Part shown: piece by piece, positions 33,242 to 41,227 of the stretch
Layout: every line of letters starts with the position of its first letter
How positions within the stretch are numbered: the first letter of the stretch is position 1
From: Candidatus Paralachnospira avium
Lineage (GTDB): Bacteria; Bacillota; Clostridia; Lachnospirales; Lachnospiraceae
Assembly: GCA_904420245.1 (NCBI GenBank)
Contig: CAJFUL010000030.1
Span: 1-64,000 of the forward strand
Reading direction: 5' to 3'
Length of the DNA: 64,000 nt
The notes under the pieces: model-generated
Databases searched by the model: none
The model's input: only the letters and a program-made list of their open reading frames with translations
What the model was told of the DNA's origin: nothing
Position numbers and translations under genes: made by a program

Positions 33242-34842
33242 TCTGCTCCGCTCCCTTCTTTTTCCTTGGGACCAAGTCCCATCATATACAGGCCGTACTC
33301 CTGATCCGAAGCGTCCGCAGGGAGGATCCCTTCCACTTTTCCATCGTATATAATGGCGATCCGGTCACAGACGGACCGCAGCTCCGCCAGCTCGGAGGAG
33401 GTGATGATGATGGTCATGCCCCTCTCCTGGTTCAGCTTCACCAGGTACTCCAACAGCAGGCGCTTGGCTCCGATGTCGATGCCTCTGGTGGGTTCCGATA
33501 CCAGCAGGATATCCGGATCCAGGGACAGGGCCCTGGCCACGCAGACCTTCTGCTGGTTGCCGCCGCTTAAGCGCCTCGTATACTGGGAAGGCCCGGTACA
33601 GCGGATATCCAGAGTCGCGATCATTTCCTGGGCATGCTTCCTGGCTTTTCCTCTGTCCACCAGCTTAAAGAGACCGAAATTCTTCAGATATTTCTTCTGG
33701 ACCTTGATGGCGGAAATGGCGATATTGGCTTCGATGGAGCTGTCCAGCAAAAGGCCCGTTCCCTTTCTGTCCTCGGAGACAAAAGCGCATTTCTTCTCCA
33801 GGATCTTCTGAGGCGTGATATGCTTGATCTCCTCCCCATCGATAAAGAGTTTTCCTTCGGCCGGATAGAGGCCCATGATGCCGTTGGCCACCGACAGTTT
33901 TCCCTGCCCGGCCAGACCTGCCAGCCCGAAGATCTCTCCCCGCCGGATCTTAAGGTTCACGCCCTTGGAGCGCTCTCCCGGCATATCCACCGCGAAATCC
34001 TGTAGCTCCACGGCGTAGGGGGCTTCGTCCCTGATGGACCGCTCTGCCTTCTCGATGGGAGCGCCCATCTTCCGTCCGATCATCATTTCCGCGATGCTGG
34101 ACGCATCCGTCTCGCCGATGGGCATACTGTCCACCAGCTCTCCATCCCGGAAGACAGTCACATGATCCGCCACTTCCATGACTTCTCCCAGCCTGTGGGT
34201 GATGAAGATGATGGCGATGCCCTGGTCCGCCAGCTTCCTCATGATCTTAAGGAGCCCCTTGGCCTCGCTCTCCGTCAGGACGGCCGTGGGCTCGTCGAAG
34301 ACCAGCAGCTTGACATTCTGCTTATCGATCTCCCTGGAGATCTCCACAAACTGCATATGGCCCACCGGCAGTTCTCCCATCAGGGTATTTTCATCAATAT
34401 CCATGCCTACCCGGTTGAGAGCCGCTCTCGCATCCCTTCCCATCTGGTCAAAATCCACGATGGACAGCTTTTTCCCGAAGATCCGTCCGGCAAGGGAATT
34501 CTTCAAAGGCTCCCGGTTGAGCTTTATGTTTTCCGCCACGGTGAAACCGGGGATCATCATAAATTCCTGATGGACCATACCGATGCCCGCCTCCATGGCC
34601 TTCATCGGAGAATCGATCTGGACCGGCTTCCCCTCCCAAAGGATCTCTCCTTCAAATCCGCCGCTTTCCTGGATCACCGGCATACCGAACAGGATGTTCA
34701 TCAGCGTGGATTTTCCGGCTCCGTTTTCGCCCAGGAGGGCGTGGATCTCATGGGGCTTCACATGGAGCTCCATGTCCTTGAGGACCGTATTTTCACCATA
34801 TTTTTTTGTGATGTGTTTCATCTCGAGCAGATAGGTGTCCAT
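33238..34842 (-). CDS. ABC transporter ATP-binding protein with two fused nucleotide-binding domains
   Basis: A 534-aa RbsA/NupO-like ATPase. ATG 34842 follows AGGAGGAGAAC. Domain 1 (about residues 5-245) has Walker A 'LLGENGAGKSTLMN', a degenerate signature near 'LPVGHMQFVEIS' and Walker B 'LLVFDEPTAVLT'. Domain 2 (about 265-515) has a degenerate Walker A 'GLAGLAGQGKLSVANG', a good signature 'RLSGGNQQKVCVARAL' and 'DILLVSEPTRGIDIGAKR'. This asymmetry is normal for the sugar/nucleoside class. It is downstream of the binding lipoprotein, separated by a leaky-terminator-like hairpin. Confidence 0.93.
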   Translation of the reverse strand: MDTYLLEMKHITKKYGENTVLKDMELHVKPHEIHALLGENGAGKSTLMNILFGMPVIQESGGFEGEILWEGKPVQIDSPMKAMEAGIGMVHQEFMMIPGFTVAENIKLNREPLKNSLAGRIFGKKLSIVDFDQMGRDARAALNRVGMDIDENTLMGELPVGHMQFVEISREIDKQNVKLLVFDEPTAVLTESEAKGLLKIMRKLADQGIAIIFITHRLGEVMEVADHVTVFRDGELVDSMPIGETDASSIAEMMIGRKMGAPIEKAERSIRDEAPYAVELQDFAVDMPGERSKGVNLKIRRGEIFGLAGLAGQGKLSVANGIMGLYPAEGKLFIDGEEIKHITPQKILEKKCAFVSEDRKGTGLLLDSSIEANIAISAIKVQKKYLKNFGLFKLVDRGKARKHAQEMIATLDIRCTGPSQYTRRLSGGNQQKVCVARALSLDPDILLVSEPTRGIDIGAKRLLLEYLVKLNQERGMTIIITSSELAELRSVCDRIAIIYDGKVEGILPADASDQEYGLYMMGLGPKEKEGSGAE

Positions 34843-34860
34843 GTTCTCCTCCTCTCCTTC

Positions 34861-34904
34861 ATAAAAATCATGCAGCACGATTTCCGCAGAAATGTGCTGC
34901 ATGA
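34861..34904 (-). terminator. Strong intra-operon hairpin with U-tract between binding protein and ABC ATPase
   Basis: Minus-strand TCATGCAGCAC and GTGCTGCATGA form an 11-bp stem, extended inside by ATTTC / GAAAT around a TGCG loop, and the stem runs into ATTTTTAT. It lies 25 bases after the lipoprotein stop. A partial terminator here would keep the binding protein in excess over the membrane components, as in many ABC import operons. Confidence 0.75.
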
Positions 34905-34928
34905 ATCTCTACATCATCTGCCCGCGGA

Positions 34929-36104
34929 TCACAGCATGGTCCAGGGGCCCATCACCAGCGCAAAATTGTCATATTTAAGGCCGTTGACATCATAGGTATT
35001 GAAGCTGACGTCATCGGTCCCGGCTGCTTTGATGAGCGCCTCCTTCATAACGTCCATGTCTACCTTCTCACCGCCGGTTTCCCCATTGAGATATGCAAGA
35101 GCATATTCTACGGAAGTATTCATTTCCATAACGACATTGGGGATGGTACGGGTGGAGAAACGTCCGTTGTCGCCGGTCTCCGCCAGCTTATCCTGGATCG
35201 CCTGGATCATCCACTCATAGTCGTTGGTCTTGTCTTCCGGTACGGAGATCCCCAGCGCTTCCGGGTATCCGTTGAAAGGAGAAGACTGGCTGGGGTTCAT
35301 GTAGATCCCCTCGCCCGCGTCATATACGGCTTTGATCACGGCCGGCGTCGACATGGTGTTGGTATCAAAGAACGCCGTATTGGGTCCGTAGGTCTCCAGC
35401 TGCTTCGGCACATCCTCCACGATGAACTGCTGGGTACCTGCCGTACCGGCATCCGACTGAGGATCCGGGATGGTCACGCGGACAAATTCGATCCCCAGCT
35501 CCTTGCACCGCTCCTCGCACTGATTGCCTGCGTAGGCGACCTTCTCATAGCCCTGATGGCGGGGGAAGGAGTAGTAGATCATGGTCTCCGCTCCCATCTC
35601 CTTGGCCCGGTCTGCCATCTGGGCTCCTGCGGAATAGTTGTCATAATCGATGCAGATATCAGCCGCTTCACAGGCCACGTCGGGATCCTCATTGGGACCG
35701 CCGTTGATATAGAGGATGTCGGGACGGACCTCCTTGGCCCTGGTGATGGCTGCGGAAGAACCCGGCACACCCTGAAGGAAAATAACGACCTTGATATCCG
35801 GATCCGATACCAGAGAGAGCATATTGGAGATGGTGGTCTCCTCCTCGCTCATAAAGTTATCGGGATAAGTCTGGATCACGACCTTATCCTCACCCAGCTC
35901 ATTCTGCCATGCCTCCGCGCTGCGGTACTCCTCTTCACTGATGGCTACGGTTCCCACCATCAGACCGATCTTTCCCTCTCCGCTGCTCTCGCCGCCGGCC
36001 GATCCGGTTCCGTCACTGCCGGAATCGCCGCCGCCGCAGGCTGACAGGGAAAGCACCATCATGGCTGCCAGAAGGACTGCTACCAGACGTCTCATCTTCT
36101 TCAT
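34929..36104 (-). CDS. DUF3798 family substrate-binding lipoprotein
   Basis: A 391-aa exported lipoprotein: basic start 'MKKMRRLVAVLLAAMMVLSLSACGGG' with lipobox Cys at residue 23, then a Gly/Ser-rich linker of about 20 residues. The mature part looks like a type I periplasmic-binding fold: 'KIGLMVGTVAISEEEYRSAEAWQNELGED' opens it and 'DIKVVIFLQGVPGSSAAITRAKEVRPDILYINGG' follows. This resembles the DUF3798 family, which occurs with RbsC-type permeases in place of BMP or RbsB proteins. The ligand is unknown. It is first in the operon, behind a good promoter. Confidence 0.88.
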   Translation of the reverse strand: MKKMRRLVAVLLAAMMVLSLSACGGGDSGSDGTGSAGGESSGEGKIGLMVGTVAISEEEYRSAEAWQNELGEDKVVIQTYPDNFMSEEETTISNMLSLVSDPDIKVVIFLQGVPGSSAAITRAKEVRPDILYINGGPNEDPDVACEAADICIDYDNYSAGAQMADRAKEMGAETMIYYSFPRHQGYEKVAYAGNQCEERCKELGIEFVRVTIPDPQSDAGTAGTQQFIVEDVPKQLETYGPNTAFFDTNTMSTPAVIKAVYDAGEGIYMNPSQSSPFNGYPEALGISVPEDKTNDYEWMIQAIQDKLAETGDNGRFSTRTIPNVVMEMNTSVEYALAYLNGETGGEKVDMDVMKEALIKAAGTDDVSFNTYDVNGLKYDNFALVMGPWTML

Positions 36105-36149
36105 AACTCCACTTTCCTTTCTGCATGAAATTTAATCTAATATGTATAA

Positions 36150-36178
36150 ATCATACCATGAATTGTCTACTTCTTCAA
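36150..36178 (-). promoter_or_regulatory. SigA-type promoter of the DUF3798 ABC operon
   Basis: Minus-strand TTGAAG, a 17-base spacer and TATGAT, 45 bases before the lipoprotein start. Confidence 0.75.
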
Positions 36179-36205
36179 GCTGAATTGGATGATTTTTCAA
36201 AAATC

Positions 36206-36252
36206 CCAAACAAAAAGGAACGGCTTTGGAAAAAATTCCACAACCGCTCCTT
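36206..36252 (-). terminator. Terminator of the Wood-Ljungdahl operon
   Basis: After folD the minus strand folds AAGGA-CGG-TGGAA against TTCCA-CCG-TCCTT around a T-rich loop, then runs into TTTTTGTTTGG. The stem has small bulges. It starts 15 bases beyond the folD stop and lies just upstream of the next operon's promoter. Confidence 0.78.
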
Positions 36253-36267
36253 CTGACTTCCGGATGC

Positions 36268-37119
36268 TTATTTTACAGTTCTTCTGGCTGCCTCTACCAC
36301 ATGGCCCACCAGCACGGAAGTGGTCACAGCTCCTACGCCGCCGGGCACCGGAGTGATGGCCTCCACCACCGGTTCCACAGCCTGGTACTTCACATCGCCG
36401 CAGAGCTTGCCTTCTTCGTTGACGTTGATGCCGACGTCGATGACGATCTGGCCGGGAGCCACATACGTCTCATCGATGACGCCTGCCCGTCCCGCGGCCA
36501 CCACCAGGATATCCGCCTCTCTGGTGACGGCAGGCATATCCTTGGTCCTGGTATGGCAGACGGTAACGGTGGCGTTCTTCTTGATGAGCATCATGGCCGC
36601 AGGCTTCCCTACCACCAGGCTCCGTCCTACCACCACCGCCTTCTTGCCCGTGCAGTCGATGCCGTAGTGATCCAGGATCTCCATGCAGGCCTGGGGTGTA
36701 CAGGGCGGGAAGCCCTGGTCCGTGCCGGCGAACACGCCCACCATGGATCCGTCGGTGATGCCGTCCACATCCTTTTCCGGCTTCAGCGCCTTGATGACGG
36801 CCTCCTCGTCGATCTGGGAAGGCAGGGGACGGAAGATCAGGACTCCGTGGATCGAAGCGTCCTCATTGACCTTCTGGATGACTTCCATGAGCCCTTCCTG
36901 GCTCACGTCAGCCGGAAGGACGAATTTCTCCACGGCGACTCCCAGCATATCGCACCGCTTTGTGGCGCCCCGTTCATAGGACAGATCATCGGGCCTCTCT
37001 CCCACCCGGACGATGGCAAGAGTGGGGTTGACTCCCTTTTCCTTCAGAGCCGCCGCCTGCGCCTTGATCTTCTCATTGAGGGCCGCGGCAACTTCTTTTC
37101 CCAAAAGCTGTTTTGCCAT
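36268..37119 (-). CDS. folD: FolD-family methylene-THF dehydrogenase, predicted to lack cyclohydrolase activity
   Basis: Interconverts 5,10-methenyl- and 5,10-methylene-THF in the methyl branch. It is 283 aa. Family blocks 'ASIHGVLIFRPLPSQID', 'PEKDVDGI', 'GRSLVVGKPAAMML' (nucleotide site), 'VIDVGIN' and 'PVPGGVGAVTTSVL' are clear. In bifunctional FolD, a Tyr-x3-Lys motif and a Gln in 'VQLPLP' run the cyclohydrolase step. Here the motif is 'YERGATK' (Tyr48, Ala52 in the Lys place) and the Gln is replaced by Phe in 'IFRPLP'. The neighbouring fchA can supply the missing step. It is last in the operon. Family assignment is firm; loss of one activity is inference from the substituted residues. 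Confidence 0.93.
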   Translation of the reverse strand: MAKQLLGKEVAAALNEKIKAQAAALKEKGVNPTLAIVRVGERPDDLSYERGATKRCDMLGVAVEKFVLPADVSQEGLMEVIQKVNEDASIHGVLIFRPLPSQIDEEAVIKALKPEKDVDGITDGSMVGVFAGTDQGFPPCTPQACMEILDHYGIDCTGKKAVVVGRSLVVGKPAAMMLIKKNATVTVCHTRTKDMPAVTREADILVVAAGRAGVIDETYVAPGQIVIDVGINVNEEGKLCGDVKYQAVEPVVEAITPVPGGVGAVTTSVLVGHVVEAARRTVK

Positions 37120-37137
37120 TGAAACTTCCTCCTGTTT

Positions 37138-37767
37138 TTATTTAAGCCTTCCCAGAACGCTCTCAAACACCTGGTCGGCGATCTTCGTATATTTCTCCAG
37201 CATGGCGTCGGCCTTTTGGTTCAGCTCCTCCGCATACTCTCTGTTTTTCATGGATTTCGTATTGATATAGACGTTGAGGCTGGCGCCCTGGAGGGCCGCC
37301 TTGCAGAACACTGCGCCCACGCCGGCGTCGCTGATGGCCAGCGCCGAACCCTTGGCGGCAAACTCCACCAGAAGATCCAGGGCCTCGCAGCACTTTTCCA
37401 TGATCTCCATGGGAACGGAGCAGGCGTCCTTTAAGACGATCTCCATGACTCTCGCCTTTTCCGCCTTCTCCTCCTCGGTCTCCCGGGGCATGCCGTAAGC
37501 TTTGGAAAGGGGCTCAAAGACCTCCGCATCCCGCTCCACCAGGGCCAGGAGCTCCTTCTGGAGCGTGTCCGCCTTGGACTTGAGCTGCCACATCTCCTCC
37601 TCTACGTCCGCATACTTCTTCTTTCCCACAGTCAGGGACCCCACCATGTTTCCCAGGGCCGTTCCCACTGCTCCCACCAGGGCGCTGGCGCCGCCGCCGC
37701 CGGGAACCGGCGCTTTGGATGCCAGGACCTCTACAAACTCATTGCACGGTACTGTTGAAAAACCCAT
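37138..37767 (-). CDS. fchA: Methenyl-THF cyclohydrolase / cyclodeaminase family protein
   Basis: FchA hydrolyses methenyl-THF to 10-formyl-THF in the reverse of the acetogenic direction, so in acetogenesis it makes methenyl-THF from formyl-THF. It is 209 aa, mostly helical. 'VEVLASKAPVPGGGGASALVGAVGTALGNMVGSLT' is the glycine-rich folate-binding start of the cyclodeaminase fold, and 'SDAGVGAVFCKAALQGASLNVYINTKSMKN' is the conserved C-terminal part. It is 18 bases upstream of folD and 16 bases downstream of the DUF3786 gene. The presence of a separate cyclohydrolase fits the altered FolD next door. Confidence 0.92.
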   Translation of the reverse strand: MGFSTVPCNEFVEVLASKAPVPGGGGASALVGAVGTALGNMVGSLTVGKKKYADVEEEMWQLKSKADTLQKELLALVERDAEVFEPLSKAYGMPRETEEEKAEKARVMEIVLKDACSVPMEIMEKCCEALDLLVEFAAKGSALAISDAGVGAVFCKAALQGASLNVYINTKSMKNREYAEELNQKADAMLEKYTKIADQVFESVLGRLK

Positions 37768-37783
37768 TGCCTTTTACCTCCAT

Positions 37784-38449
37784 TCACTGCGGCTGCCGGG
37801 CCGCGAGCTCGCCGGCCAGCCTCTTCAAGGTTCCGATGGAAATGTCCCCCACTGCCGCCATATCCTCCCCGTGGAAGGCGGAGGCGAAATTGCCGGAGAA
37901 CAGGATCTGGGCGGAAGGCGGGAATTCCTCGTCTCCTTCCCAGATCATAAACTGAAGCTTCAGATCATCCAGGAAGAAAAATTCATACCCGGCGTCTCCC
38001 TGGGGGACCGGAGTCCCTCCCAGAGATTCCATGACCTGCCGGAAAGAATCCAGCTTAAAACCGAACGTATAGGCCAGCCGCTTTACGCAGCGGCCCTGAA
38101 AGACCTGGTTGTAGTGGTTCCCCCAGGGCATATCGGCATAGGCGTAGAAATCTCCCTTGAAAGGAGCCTTCTTTCCCTCCAGCAGATACCGGATCACCAG
38201 GATCTTGGTCTCCAGGTTGTCCAAAAGGGGCGCGTATCCGCCGTCCTCCTCCAGACAATGGGTCTCGAAATCCGGATAATGGACCGTATATCGTTTTCCC
38301 ATCAGCGTCACGGAAAAGAGACCGGTTTTCGCATCGTAGGGAGCGCCGGAAACCTGGGACAAAAGGACGGGATCCGCTTCCCGGAACCGGGCCTTATAGG
38401 TTTCAAAGGGAACTCGTTCTTTTTGATTTTTTTCGTAAGGAATATTCAT
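37784..38449 (-). CDS. DUF3786 protein in the Wood-Ljungdahl operon
   Basis: A 221-aa soluble protein of unknown function, with the layout of the DUF3786 family: 'PFETYKARFREADPVLLSQVSGAPYDAKTG', then a beta-rich 'LFSVTLMGKRYTVHYPDFE', 'ILVIRYLLEGKKAPFKG' and 'YADMPWGNHYNQVFQGRCVKRLAYTFG'. The C-terminal half includes 'FFLDDLKLQFMIWEGDEEFPPSAQILFSGNF' and 'FHGEDMAAVGDISIGTLKRLA'. The latter contains an acidic strand and His that could form a binding site. Only two Cys are present, not in a cluster-type motif. It is 10 bases downstream of the corrinoid activator, so a part in activator or corrinoid protein handling is possible. Function is not known. Confidence 0.82.
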   Translation of the reverse strand: MNIPYEKNQKERVPFETYKARFREADPVLLSQVSGAPYDAKTGLFSVTLMGKRYTVHYPDFETHCLEEDGGYAPLLDNLETKILVIRYLLEGKKAPFKGDFYAYADMPWGNHYNQVFQGRCVKRLAYTFGFKLDSFRQVMESLGGTPVPQGDAGYEFFFLDDLKLQFMIWEGDEEFPPSAQILFSGNFASAFHGEDMAAVGDISIGTLKRLAGELAARQPQ

Positions 38450-38459
38450 ATATCTTGTC

Positions 38460-40397
38460 CTATCTCACTTCTTCCTGGCGGACCGACGGGAACAGGGACG
38501 TATCGGTATGAGGGATAAAGCACGCCGCCACGAACTCATCCATATATCCTGGCGTCGTGGACAGCTCCATATACGTCATGCTCTTGGCCAGCTCATAGAC
38601 CTTGCGTTCCGCTTCGCCGGACAGCAGCATGGCATAGGCGCCGGACAGGGAAGAATTACCGATGTAATGGAACTTTTCCAGCGGAATATCCGGGAGCATA
38701 CCGATCCCCACCGCGTTTTTCATGTTGATGCCGCTTCCGATGCCTCCGGCCACATAGACGTCATCCACCATGGAAACATCGAAATCCAGGGCGGTCAGAA
38801 GCGTCCGGATAGCCGAAAAGATGGCGCCCTTGGCCCGGATGAAGTTGTCGATATCCACTTCCGTGATCTCCACGTCCTTGACAGAGTCCGCCTCTTCCCG
38901 GAACGCCAGCACATAGCTTCCCATACCGTATTTGTCGTGACGGATCCGCTTCCCTTCCCGGATGAATTTCCCCTTGGGACTGATCATATTGCACCGGAAC
39001 AGCTCGCTGATCACATCGATGAGACCGGAACCGCACAGGCCCACCGGCTTCTGACCCTCATCGCCCACCACTTTGAAGGAGGGCTCCATGGTCCCGGCAT
39101 CGATGGTGCATGCTTCTATGGCCCCGTCGGTGGCCCTCATGCCGCAGCTGATGTCGCCGCCCTCGAAGGCAGGGCCGGCCGAGCAGGCGCAGCTCATCAT
39201 AAAATCCGAATTGCCGAAGACGATCTCGCCATTGGTGCCCAGATCGATGAAAATGGAAAATTCCGGCCTGTTCCAGATCATGCTGACCAGGGTGCCGGCT
39301 GTGATGTCGCCGCCCACATAGCTGCCGATATTGGGCGCTACGATGATGTGGGCATCGGGGTTGATGTCGATCCCCAGATCATTGGCAAACAGAGAATTGG
39401 TCTTAAAAAAGACCGGGATATAGGGCTCGGTCCGAAGGGGCTCCGCGTTGAACCCGACAAACAGATGGTTCATGGTGGTGTTGGCCGCCACGCACATCCG
39501 GTAGATCTGGGCAGGCTCCAGGCCGCAGGAAGCGCACATGGTGCGGACCAGGGGATTGATGGTCTCCTCTATGACCGCATCCTGGAGCTTCTTCTGGCCG
39601 CCCTCTTTCCTGGACTCGATGATCCGATTGATGACGTCGGCGCCGTACCGGATCTGCCCGTTTCCGGTGGTGGCCTTGGCCAGGATGTCTCCGTTCAGCA
39701 TATCGATGATCATGGCGGAGACCGTCGTCGTTCCGATGTCCACCACCAGGCCTCCTGCCCTGACATGCTCTTCCATGCCGTAGAGATCATAGACGAACAC
39801 ATCCCGGGAAGAACGCCTCACCACGCACTGGACCTGAAAATCATGCTCCCGCAGCTTGTCGGGAAGGACTTTTAAGACTGTATAGGGGACCCGCACATAG
39901 GGGATCCCGGTGGCCGCCGCCAAAGCCCGCTCCAGCCGTTCCACATCCGGCATGGTATCGTCCAGGGTCGGCGCAGCCATGGATACAGGAATAAGCTCCA
40001 GGCTGTTCTTCAGGGTGATCCCCGCCGCCTGCAGCTGTTCTTTCGTTTCCGTAAAGATCCGGATCTCCTCCGGAGAGCTCAGATCTGCCGCCTTCATCCT
40101 GCCCTTGTACGCGGAAGCGATGTCCGGCACCATCACTTCGATGTCCGACACCACTTTGCTGACGCAGGCGAGACGCCACCCCTCCGCATACTCTTCATCG
40201 GTGATATGACGGGTCTTCTGGGATTCCAGTTCGCCGGACAGAAGCTTTACCCGGCACTTCCCGCAGGCGGCGTTTCCGGAACAAGGGGCGTCGATAGCTA
40301 CGTTTGTTTTTCTCGCTACCTCAAGAAGGTTTTCACCAGAAGCAGCGAAGGCAGTAATGCCCTCGCCGCTCTCAAACTTAAATATGATCTTGTGCAT
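38460..40397 (-). CDS. acsV: Corrinoid/iron-sulfur protein reductive activator (RACo, ASKHA + 2Fe-2S)
   Basis: RACo restores the Co(II) form of the corrinoid/iron-sulfur protein to Co(I) using ATP and an electron from its own cluster. It is 645 aa. An N-terminal ferredoxin domain (residues 1-80) holds Cys39, Cys45, Cys48 and Cys78 ('APCSGNAACGKCRV' and 'RLACVSKV'). A middle region leads into an ASKHA ATPase with 'GGLVVDIGTTTVSAMIID', 'IFIDLGTNGEIVFGN', 'CACSAGPAFEGGDISCGM' and 'DDVYVAGGIGSGINMKNA'. It lies between acsE and DUF3786 with 11- and 10-base gaps. The match to the activators of CODH/ACS clusters is strong. Confidence 0.93.
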   Translation of the reverse strand: MHKIIFKFESGEGITAFAASGENLLEVARKTNVAIDAPCSGNAACGKCRVKLLSGELESQKTRHITDEEYAEGWRLACVSKVVSDIEVMVPDIASAYKGRMKAADLSSPEEIRIFTETKEQLQAAGITLKNSLELIPVSMAAPTLDDTMPDVERLERALAAATGIPYVRVPYTVLKVLPDKLREHDFQVQCVVRRSSRDVFVYDLYGMEEHVRAGGLVVDIGTTTVSAMIIDMLNGDILAKATTGNGQIRYGADVINRIIESRKEGGQKKLQDAVIEETINPLVRTMCASCGLEPAQIYRMCVAANTTMNHLFVGFNAEPLRTEPYIPVFFKTNSLFANDLGIDINPDAHIIVAPNIGSYVGGDITAGTLVSMIWNRPEFSIFIDLGTNGEIVFGNSDFMMSCACSAGPAFEGGDISCGMRATDGAIEACTIDAGTMEPSFKVVGDEGQKPVGLCGSGLIDVISELFRCNMISPKGKFIREGKRIRHDKYGMGSYVLAFREEADSVKDVEITEVDIDNFIRAKGAIFSAIRTLLTALDFDVSMVDDVYVAGGIGSGINMKNAVGIGMLPDIPLEKFHYIGNSSLSGAYAMLLSGEAERKVYELAKSMTYMELSTTPGYMDEFVAACFIPHTDTSLFPSVRQEEVR

Positions 40398-40408
40398 GGA
40401 TCCTCGCT

Positions 40409-41194
40409 TTATACTTCCAGGTAAGAATCTGCGTACAGAGTATCGTTGCGGATGATGTCGCAGGACTTGATGGTCTCCATCAGCCTCAGGTCATTGGGGT
40501 TCACGATGGCGGAGGTCATACCCATCATCATAGCCATGGCGATCATGGCAGAGTCCATGATGGGACGGATATGCTTAGGCATACCGTTGGAGTTGTTGGA
40601 AAGGCCGCCGGTGGTCTTAAGACCCATGGCCGTCAGGTCGCCGATGAAGTGGAGCACGTCCATCTGCTTGTCCTGCATACCCTTGATGACGACGAACAGC
40701 GGATCGAACCAGATGTCGTCCTCGGAAAGACCAAGGGAAAGGCCTCTCTCCAGCAGAGTGGTGCAGTAGCCCATACGCTCGTCGTTGTCCGCGGCAATGC
40801 CTTCGCCGTTGCAGAGCGCGATGACGATGGCATCGTTGGCAGCTGCCAGGTCGATGTTCTCGATCCTGCCGGCAGCGTCGGCAGAGTTTACGATGGGTTT
40901 GCCCTTGGAACGGTTATATACGGAGATACCGGCTTCGATGGCCGCCTTATTGGAGGTATCCAGAGCCAGGGGCACGTTGTCGAAGTTGCTCTGAAGGAGC
41001 TGTACGGCCCACTTCATCAGATCTTCGCCGTATCCTTCTGCAGGTCCGATGTTTACATCCAGATAAGTTGCGCCAGCATCCAGCTGAGCCTTTGCGCGGG
41101 CCAGGATGGGTTCAGGATCCCTTGCTAAAAATGCCTTGTTCACAATGGGAGCCGTTGTGGAAAGTCTCTCGCCGATGGTAATGAATTTTGCCAT
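40409..41194 (-). CDS. acsE: Methyl-THF:corrinoid/iron-sulfur protein methyltransferase
   Basis: AcsE (MeTr) moves the methyl group from methyl-THF to Co(I) of the corrinoid/iron-sulfur protein. The 261-aa length is normal. It is a pterin-binding TIM barrel: 'IGERLSTTAPIVNKAFLARDPEP' at the N-terminus, 'DAGATYLDVNIGPAEGY' with the folate-binding Asp and Asn, 'VPLALDTSNKAAIEAG', 'KPIVNSADAAGRIENIDLAA' and 'TTGGLSNNSNGMPKHIRPIMD'. A good AAAGGAG site precedes the ATG. It follows acsC by 33 bases and precedes acsV by 11. Confidence 0.95.
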   Translation of the reverse strand: MAKFITIGERLSTTAPIVNKAFLARDPEPILARAKAQLDAGATYLDVNIGPAEGYGEDLMKWAVQLLQSNFDNVPLALDTSNKAAIEAGISVYNRSKGKPIVNSADAAGRIENIDLAAANDAIVIALCNGEGIAADNDERMGYCTTLLERGLSLGLSEDDIWFDPLFVVIKGMQDKQMDVLHFIGDLTAMGLKTTGGLSNNSNGMPKHIRPIMDSAMIAMAMMMGMTSAIVNPNDLRLMETIKSCDIIRNDTLYADSYLEV

Positions 41195-41227
41195 GTTCGT
41201 TTTTCTCCTTTTCTTGATGGTTATGGA

